From contig CAJAFD010000275.1 in NCBI GenBank assembly GCA_903938935.1, positions 1 to 11,903 on the forward strand: a stretch of DNA of 11,903 nt, read 5' to 3'. The position numbers and the translations under genes are program-made. How positions within the stretch are numbered: the first letter of the stretch is position 1; every line of letters begins with the position of its first letter. Shown in pieces: positions 7,034-11,903 of this stretch. Source of the stretch: an uncultured Opitutia bacterium. Its GTDB lineage: Bacteria > Verrucomicrobiota > Verrucomicrobiia > Opitutales > Opitutaceae. Below the pieces are notes generated by a model that was not told the origin of the DNA, did no database searches, and saw nothing but the letters and a program-made list of their open reading frames with translations.

Positions 7034-8011
7034 TTAGTCGAGCAGCGCGAGGGCGGCTTTGAGGATGCGTTGCGGGTTGGGCAATTGCTCAGCTTCGACG
7101 GGCGGGCTGTAGATCGCGGGCGCATCGATGGTGCAGAGGCGGCCAATCGGCGCGTCGAGGTCGTCGAACGCTTCGGCTTGGATCATGTAGGTGAGTTGGG
7201 CGCCGACGCCGCAGAAAGGCTTTTGTTCTTCGACGACCAGGACGCGGTGCGTCTTGCGCACGGAGGCGAGGACGGTGTCGATGTCGAGCGGACGGATGGT
7301 GCGCAGGTCGACGACTTCGACGGAGATGTCGTGTTCTTTCGCCAATAACTCGGCGGCGATGAGCGATTGGATGACGGGGCGGCCGTAGGTGACGATCGTG
7401 AGGTCTTTGCCCTCGCGTTTGACGTCGGCTTTACCGAGCGGGATCAGGTATTCTTCGTCGGGGACTTCGCCTTTTTCGCCGTAGAGCACGGTGTTTTCCA
7501 GGAAGAAGACCGGGTCGTTGTCGCGGATGGCGGACTTGAGCAGGCCCTTGGCGTCGTAGGGCGTCGAGGGCACGACGACCTTCACGCCGGGGTGAGCGGC
7601 GAGGATGTTTTCGGGCGTATGCGAGTGGGTGGCGCCGACATTGGTGCCGCCGTTGGCGGGACCGCGGATGACGATGGGGCAGTTGATCTGGCCGCCGGAC
7701 ATGTAGCGGACGTTGGCGGCGTTGTTGAGAATCTGGTCAAAGGCGACCGAGTAGAACGACCAGAACATGAGCTCCATGACGGGGCGCACACCGAGCATGG
7801 AGGCGCCGATGCCCATGCCGATGAAACCGGCTTCGCTGATGGGTGTATCGGCGACGCGTTTCGGGCCGAATTTCTCGAGGAGGCCTTGGGTGACTTTGTA
7901 GGCGCCTTGGAACTGGCCGACTTCTTCGCCCATGACGACGACGTTGGGGTCGCGGGTGAGTTCTTCGGCTAAGGCGTGACGGACGGCTTCGCGGTAAGTG
8001 AGTTGGGACAT
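7034..8011 (-). CDS. pdhB: Pyruvate dehydrogenase E1 component, beta subunit
   Basis: A 325-residue transketolase-like beta subunit, of normal length. With the alpha subunit it forms the alpha2beta2 thiamine-diphosphate enzyme that decarboxylates pyruvate and acetylates the lipoyl group of E2. Visible features are TYREAVRHAL at the start, the GEEVGQFQGAYKVT block (28-41), and DTPISEAGF (55-63), where the glutamate (Glu60) would activate the thiamine cofactor. RGPANGGTNVGATHSHTPE and the C-terminal transketolase domain (SVEVVDLRTIRPLD, VVEEQKPFCGVGA) follow. The sequence could also suit a branched-chain or acetoin enzyme, but with the neighbouring E2 and alpha subunit pyruvate is the best call. 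The gap to the alpha gene is 32 bases. The start is ATG, without Shine-Dalgarno but with a CTTTCCC leader. Confidence 0.95.
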   Translation of the reverse strand: MSQLTYREAVRHALAEELTRDPNVVVMGEEVGQFQGAYKVTQGLLEKFGPKRVADTPISEAGFIGMGIGASMLGVRPVMELMFWSFYSVAFDQILNNAANVRYMSGGQINCPIVIRGPANGGTNVGATHSHTPENILAAHPGVKVVVPSTPYDAKGLLKSAIRDNDPVFFLENTVLYGEKGEVPDEEYLIPLGKADVKREGKDLTIVTYGRPVIQSLIAAELLAKEHDISVEVVDLRTIRPLDIDTVLASVRKTHRVLVVEEQKPFCGVGAQLTYMIQAEAFDDLDAPIGRLCTIDAPAIYSPPVEAEQLPNPQRILKAALALLD

Positions 8012-8043
8012 CGCGGGAAAGTTTGAAGTTAAAAAAGAGCGAC

Positions 8044-9153
8044 TCAGTTGAAGAACAAACGGCCTTGGGAGGTGCGTTGGTCGGGATTGTCGGATTCCCA
8101 GTAAACATCTTTTTGGATGTCTTCGGGCGTGGGGTAGGGGCTCGCGTCCGCGAAGTCGGCCGCGGCTTCGGCTTCGGCGCGGGCTGCTTCGTCGATTTTT
8201 TCGGCGGACTCGGTCGTGAGAACGCCTTCGGCGATGAGCGCGGTTTGGAAGACTTGGATCGGGTCTTTGGTGCGACGGTAGTCTTCGATCTCGGTCTTAG
8301 TGCGGTAAGTATTATCCGGATCGGCGACGGAGTGGCCGCGGTAACGGTAGGTGCGGATCTCGACAACGGCGGGTTTGCATTCCTCGCGGGCGATTTGGAG
8401 GAATTTATCCATCGTCGCGCGGACTTCGTAAACGTCGTGGCCTTCGCAGACGCCCCACGCCATGCCGTAGCCTTCAGCGCGTTTGGCGAGTTCGCCGGCG
8501 GAGGAACGGGCTTGGCTGGTGCCCATGGAATAACCGTTGTTCTCGATGACGAAAATGCAGGGAAGGTTCCAGAGCGCGGCGAGATTGTAGGCCTCGTGCA
8601 CGGCGCCTTGGTTGACGGCACCGTCGCCCATGAACGCCATGGCAGAGCCTTTGTGGCCCTTATATTTTACGCCGTAAGCGAGGCCCACTCCGAGGGGGAT
8701 TTGGCCGCCGACGATGCCGTGGCCGCCCCAGTAATTGCGCTCGGGCGAGAAGAAATGCATCGAGCCGCCTTTGCCTTTGGAGCAACCGGTGACTTTGCCG
8801 TAGAGCTCGGCCATGAGGGCCTTGGTGTCCATGCCGACGGCGATGGCGTGACCGTGGTCGCGGTAGGCGGTGATGACGTGGTCATGTTTGCCCATGAGCG
8901 AACAGCAACCGACGGCGATGGCCTCTTGGCCGTTATAAAGATGGAGGAAGCCGCCGATGTTGGCCCCGCCGGCGGCGTTCTTGCCGGTGTAGGCGCGGTG
9001 GCTGCGCTCTTCGAAGCGGCGGATGCGCACCATTTGGCTGAAGAGTTCGATCTTCTGGGCCGGGGTCAGCGCGGCATTAACGGGGGCCTGGCCGTGGCTG
9101 GTGTTGCTGGCGGTGGGTTTCTGCTCGATGGTGGCGCTCGGTTTCTTGCTCAC
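8044..9153 (-). CDS. pdhA: Pyruvate dehydrogenase E1 component, alpha subunit
   Basis: A 369-residue alpha subunit carrying the thiamine-diphosphate motif: GDGAVNQG (176-183), then HEAYN and ALWNLPCIFVIENN (to 206). Other landmarks are MVRIRRFEE (41-49), GFLHLYNGQEA (68-78), YRDHGH (97-102), KGGSMHFF (128-135) and YRYRGHSVADP (269-279), the loop equivalent to the one regulated by phosphorylation in mitochondrial E1. The first 28 or so residues are a polar tail not needed for the fold, and about 17 residues follow the usual DVYW end. The start is GTG at 9153; a stop lies in frame seven codons upstream and no ATG precedes the core, so the GTG is well supported. It heads the pdhA-pdhB-pdhC run. 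The Nudix gene lies 77 bases upstream on the same strand, close enough for co-transcription. Confidence 0.95.
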   Translation of the reverse strand: MSKKPSATIEQKPTASNTSHGQAPVNAALTPAQKIELFSQMVRIRRFEERSHRAYTGKNAAGGANIGGFLHLYNGQEAIAVGCCSLMGKHDHVITAYRDHGHAIAVGMDTKALMAELYGKVTGCSKGKGGSMHFFSPERNYWGGHGIVGGQIPLGVGLAYGVKYKGHKGSAMAFMGDGAVNQGAVHEAYNLAALWNLPCIFVIENNGYSMGTSQARSSAGELAKRAEGYGMAWGVCEGHDVYEVRATMDKFLQIAREECKPAVVEIRTYRYRGHSVADPDNTYRTKTEIEDYRRTKDPIQVFQTALIAEGVLTTESAEKIDEAARAEAEAAADFADASPYPTPEDIQKDVYWESDNPDQRTSQGRLFFN

Positions 9154-9230
9154 GGGTAAGTGGTTTTCTGGTTAAAAGGTAAAGTGTTCGGCGGAAGTTT
9201 TGGAAATCAAGCGTTGTTTCGCGGCCGGAC

Positions 9231-9755
9231 TTACTTGGTTGGCGGGGTGATTTGCTCGATCTCGACGTGAATGGGTCGGCCGGGTTGGCAATCGGCCTTG
9301 AGCGCCACGAAGCGATCGCGGTACTGGTCGTAGATCGGCCAGAGCGCGTTGCGATCGGTTTCGGGGATCGGCACCGTGGTCCCGATGGCGTCGCGGCTGA
9401 AGAAACCGAATTTACCTTCCTCCATATCGGCGGGTTGCGCTGTGATCGGACGTCGGCAGCGAAATAAAAACATGAGCCAGTGCGCGTGGCCTTCATAGGC
9501 TTTCTCGGCGATCATGGCGAAGAGATGGAGATCGTCGGCGGTGATACTGAAGCCCGTCTCCTCTTGGGTCTCGCGGACGGCGCATTCAAACGGGGACTCG
9601 CCGGTCGCCGTTTCGAGTTTCCCGCCGATGGGGCTCCAGAAACCGAGGTTCGGCGGCTTCGCTCTTAATAAGAGTAGATGTTCGCCCGCGGCGTTTTCCA
9701 AGAAAACGAGGACGGCGATTTTGTAGGCGAGGGGAGGCTTGGCGAGTGTGGTCAT
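9231..9755 (-). CDS. Nudix hydrolase of unknown substrate
   Basis: A 174-residue Nudix protein. The core helix REtqEEtGF (61-69) is intact, and Glu53 stands the right seven residues before Arg61. However, the stretch from Gly45 to Glu53 (GKLETATGE) is two residues longer than the classic box (G-x5-E becomes G-x7-E). The preceding strand, LLLLRAKPPNLGFWSPIGGK (27-46), is typical of the fold. Nudix enzymes cleave nucleoside diphosphates linked to another group; sequence alone does not give the substrate here, and a housecleaning or dinucleotide role is equally possible. The C-terminal part (WPIYDQYRDRFVALKAD) suits an MTH1-like size but is not diagnostic. It is transcribed towards pdhA, with 77 bases between, and divergently from the secreted-protein gene. 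The start is ATG directly after CCC, with no Shine-Dalgarno. Confidence 0.85.
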   Translation of the reverse strand: MTTLAKPPLAYKIAVLVFLENAAGEHLLLLRAKPPNLGFWSPIGGKLETATGESPFECAVRETQEETGFSITADDLHLFAMIAEKAYEGHAHWLMFLFRCRRPITAQPADMEEGKFGFFSRDAIGTTVPIPETDRNALWPIYDQYRDRFVALKADCQPGRPIHVEIEQITPPTK

Positions 9756-9785
9756 GGGCCGCAGCGGCGCGGAGGAAAATGAAAT

Positions 9786-9790
9786 GGAGA
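9786..9790 (+). promoter_or_regulatory. Shine-Dalgarno-like GGAGA before a TTG start
   Basis: GGAGA stands five bases before the TTG at 9796. It is the only start in the window with a well-placed purine-rich site, so it is the main support for starting the next gene at 9796 rather than at the GTG at 9838. The whole space back to the divergent Nudix start is only 40 bases, leaving little room for a promoter. Confidence 0.4.
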
Positions 9791-9795
9791 TTTAA

Positions 9796-10479
9796 TTGAG
9801 CGTGACGCTCGGCGGAAGCTGCACAACTTTTTTTACCGTGTTGCTCCAGCGCGCTAACGTTCTCGGATGGTTTTTGCTGACCTTGGGGTTGGCCGGCGCG
9901 CACGTTTTTTCCCGAGCCGCTGAGGTCGAGGTCGCGGCGGTGCGTTTTGCTCCGGCGCGGCCCGCGAGCAATCCCTCCGTGCCTTGGCTCGAGGCCACCG
10001 TGGGCCTCAACGTCGTCCCGCCGCCCGATGCGCCAGGGCGCATGGTGAGTCGCGTGCGCGTGCAACTTTGGGTCGGCGTCGAGACTCTGGCGCTCACGGG
10101 TTCGACTGCGCGGACTGAGTATTATCGCGCCGAAGTCGAGTGCCTGGCGTTGCCCGCGGGGCGCTCGGAGGTGCGTTTTTATTTTCCGCCCGAATGGGTG
10201 AAGCGTGATCAACTCCCAGGCGCGCCCCGCCATTGGGCTGTGGAACTGGCCGTGGCGGGGCGGGCGGAGGCGCCAGTGCGCGCGGCCAGCGCGACGGCGC
10301 TCGGGGAGGCGGCCGCGCGTCGGGCTTTTTTGGTCGCAGCTCTCGCCGGCGCCCCGGCCAATGATGGCTGGTTACAACCGCAATATTTCACCCCCTTCGC
10401 GCAAGAATACCCGCGTAACACGGTAACTTTCGTGCGCCGTGAACCGTCTCTCGCGCCTCCGGCGCGGGCCTCGCCCTAA
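9796..10479 (+). CDS. Secreted protein of unknown family upstream of pilM
   Basis: I do not recognise this by sequence. It encodes 227 residues from the TTG at 9796, or 213 from the GTG at 9838. Either form has an N-terminal export signal: a basic point (QRAN), a hydrophobic core VLGWFLLTLGLAG (22-34) and a likely cleavage site at VFSRA-AEV (about residue 41). The mature part (about 185 residues) has alternating strand-like segments (EVEVAAVRFAP, WLEATVGLNVV, SRVRVQLWVGVET, SEVRFYFPPEW, HWAVELAVAG), suggesting a beta-sandwich, and ends in a Pro/Arg/Ala-rich tail. It lies 54 bases before pilM on the same strand. From memory, Akkermansia has a secreted immunoglobulin-like protein, Amuc_1102, beside its PilM-like Amuc_1101; this gene could be the counterpart, by position and predicted fold only. 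An envelope role in the pilus system is therefore an inference. Confidence 0.6.
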   Translation: MSVTLGGSCTTFFTVLLQRANVLGWFLLTLGLAGAHVFSRAAEVEVAAVRFAPARPASNPSVPWLEATVGLNVVPPPDAPGRMVSRVRVQLWVGVETLALTGSTARTEYYRAEVECLALPAGRSEVRFYFPPEWVKRDQLPGAPRHWAVELAVAGRAEAPVRAASATALGEAAARRAFLVAALAGAPANDGWLQPQYFTPFAQEYPRNTVTFVRREPSLAPPARASP

Positions 10480-10533
10480 ACGATTGCGCTTGCCGACCAA
10501 ACTTATCTCAAATCGCCTCTCCGCACCCACGTA
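10480..10533 (+). other. Short spacer before pilM
   Basis: These 54 bases between the secreted-protein gene and pilM contain no terminator-like hairpin and no convincing promoter, so the two genes are probably co-transcribed. No Shine-Dalgarno precedes the pilM ATG; CACCCACGTA lies just before it. Confidence 0.35.
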
Positions 10534-11903
10534 ATGCGAACCCCACGCGTTTTAGCTTTAGACCCAGGAGCGAGTCATGTTGCCGCCGGCGTATTCGTCG
10601 CCGGGCCTTCGGGTCGTCTGAGCTTGCAACACTTCGCTCACGAGGCCCAAGACGCCGATCCTGCGCACGAAGCCCGCTGGTCGGAGCATCTCACGCAATC
10701 GTTGGGGGCGATTGCGGCTCGCGAACATCTTTCCGGCCCCTGCGCCCTCGTCGTGCCCGGTCACCTCGCGCTCACTAAGTTTGTCAAAACTCCCGCGCTC
10801 GATCGCGCCAAACGTGCCCAGAGTCTCGCCTTCGAAGCTTCGCAACACATCCCGTATCCGCTTGCTGAAGTGGTCTGGGATCACGTCGTCATGGCCGACG
10901 ACGGCTTCGATCTCGACGTCATGTTTGCCGCCGCGAAATTCGACGCGCTCCAATCGCTGTGCGCCGCCGCCGATGCCGCTGGCTTCGCTCCCGAGCGCGC
11001 CACGCCCGGTAGTCTCGCGCTCCGTGCCGCCTTCCGTTACAGCTACCCGGAAGCTCCGGCCAGCGCCTTAGTTATTAATATCGGCGCGCGCTCGACGCAC
11101 CTGCTCTTCCTCGACGGCGAACGTTTTTATATCCGCACGTTTCCGCTCGCGGGCAACGTCGTCACCGCCGCGCTCGCCGAAGAACTCCGCATCGACTTCG
11201 CAGCCGCCGAAACGCTCAAAATCTCCGTTCTCGCCGGCCGCTCCGAACTGCCCGAAAACTCACCCGCCCGCGCCGCCGTCCATCGCGCCGCCGCGGGTTT
11301 CATGGGGCGCCTGCACTTAGAGCTTACGCGCTCTATTGTTAATCACCGCCGCCAGACGGGCGCGCCGCAACCCGCGGCCATTTACGTGACTGGCGGCGGC
11401 AGCCTCATCGGCGAACTCCCGGCCACCCTCGCCGAACGGCTCAAACTGCCCGTCGAACGCTACGACGCCTTGCGCGGCGTCGATGTCTCCGCCGATGCCC
11501 GCGCCTCGGGGGCCGAAACGCTTTCGCACGAATTAGCCGAACTCGTCGGTCTCGCCGTGTCGCTCGTCCAGCCCGTCGCTGACGTCACGCTTCTGCCGCC
11601 CGCGATCACCGAGGCCCTAGCGTTTCGCAAACGCCAACCACGCTACCTCGCCGCCGCCGTACTCGCGGTTGCCGCGTTGCTGCCGCCGATCTTTTATTTG
11701 CACCATCGCGCGACCGGCGCTGAGGCGCTCGTGGCCCAAGCCGAAAGCCAACTCCGGCCCCTGCGCTCCCTCGAAGCGCGCAACAACGAAAACGTGGCGC
11801 AGATCGAAGCCGCGAAGAAACAAATCTCCGCCCTCGAAGGCCTCGTCGCCACCAAAGCCAACTGGCTCGATTTCCTCGCCGACACTCAAGCTCGCCTCGC
11901 GAA
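10534..11903 (+). CDS. pilM: PilM-family pilus assembly protein with PilN-like extension, cut by the right edge
   Basis: I translated this frame directly; it is open from the ATG at 10534 to the window end (456 codons, no stop). Residues 1 to about 340 form an actin-like PilM domain: the first phosphate loop ALDPGASHVAAGVF (8-21), LAFEASQHIPYP (96-107; PilM has QAxxxIPFP here), the second loop VINIGARSTHLLFL (180-193) and the adenosine motif YVTGGGSLIGELP (284-296). Ordinary PilM ends near 350. This protein continues with VTLLPP (351-356), like the PilN tail that docks into PilM, then a membrane segment (about 371-389) and a coiled coil (about 397-435) ending NWLDFLADTQARLA. That is PilM plus PilN in one chain, as in GspL. 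PilM links the pilus motor in the cytoplasm to PilN/PilO in the membrane. The upstream gene on this strand is a secreted protein. Confidence 0.88.
   Translation, partial: MRTPRVLALDPGASHVAAGVFVAGPSGRLSLQHFAHEAQDADPAHEARWSEHLTQSLGAIAAREHLSGPCALVVPGHLALTKFVKTPALDRAKRAQSLAFEASQHIPYPLAEVVWDHVVMADDGFDLDVMFAAAKFDALQSLCAAADAAGFAPERATPGSLALRAAFRYSYPEAPASALVINIGARSTHLLFLDGERFYIRTFPLAGNVVTAALAEELRIDFAAAETLKISVLAGRSELPENSPARAAVHRAAAGFMGRLHLELTRSIVNHRRQTGAPQPAAIYVTGGGSLIGELPATLAERLKLPVERYDALRGVDVSADARASGAETLSHELAELVGLAVSLVQPVADVTLLPPAITEALAFRKRQPRYLAAAVLAVAALLPPIFYLHHRATGAEALVAQAESQLRPLRSLEARNNENVAQIEAAKKQISALEGLVATKANWLDFLADTQARLA

Noticed and set aside
8023..9159. A 378-codon plus-strand frame opposite pdhA
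   Set aside because: Low-complexity Gly/Ala/Val/Asp content; mirrors the E1 alpha codons exactly.
10566..10621. AGGAG six bases before an ATG (10577), looking like a good ribosome site
   Set aside because: That ATG is out of frame with pilM and reaches a stop after 14 codons; the AGGAG is coding sequence of pilM.
10558..10953. A 131-codon minus-strand frame opposite pilM
   Set aside because: Shadow of the PilM actin-like domain, which is the coherent protein here.
1..11903. Search for CRISPR arrays, tRNAs, insertion sequences or attachment sites
   Set aside because: No regularly spaced repeats, cloverleaf-like segments, transposase motifs or flanking direct repeats were seen by eye.

Overview
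The window is GC-rich, gene-dense bacterial chromosome with no sign of mobile DNA, RNA genes or CRISPR. Gene content and protein style suggest Verrucomicrobiota, probably Opitutaceae-like. The grounds are a type IV pilus gene (PilM family) behind a small secreted protein, a eukaryote-like UDP-HexNAc pyrophosphorylase, a two-subunit E1 pyruvate dehydrogenase, and start codons that mostly lack Shine-Dalgarno sequences. The taxonomic call is inference from these traits, not from a search.

Layout. (1) Positions 1-1766, minus strand: an ExeA/GspA-like AAA ATPase (951-1766), then a GspB-like inner-membrane protein (203-937), then the first codons of a further gene leaving the left edge. This is a type II secretion / MSHA-type accessory module. 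(2) 1767-1893 is a divergent control region. (3) 1894-5596, plus strand: a tightly packed trio of an FtsB/DivIC-like division protein, a UAP1-type UDP-N-acetylhexosamine pyrophosphorylase and a PGM2-type phosphohexomutase. Gaps are 20 and 17 bases, so it is likely one operon joining septum formation to sugar-nucleotide supply. (4) 5617-5652 is a strong intrinsic terminator reading on the minus strand. (5) 9755 down to 5680, minus strand: a Nudix hydrolase, then pyruvate dehydrogenase E1 alpha, E1 beta and E2. E3 (lpd) is not in this group. (6) 9796-11903, plus strand: a secreted protein of unknown family, then a PilM-family protein that runs off the right edge.

The most notable item is the right-hand gene. 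After a complete actin-like PilM domain it continues in frame through a short PilN-like LLP motif, a membrane segment and a coiled coil. It therefore looks like PilM and PilN joined in one chain, the architecture of GspL. It is open to the window edge, so its end cannot be seen. The secreted protein just upstream occupies the position that Amuc_1102 has next to Amuc_1101 in the Akkermansia pilus locus, as I recall it. Secondary points are inserts in the phosphohexomutase, a lengthened Nudix box, and a C-rich leader just upstream of most minus-strand start codons.
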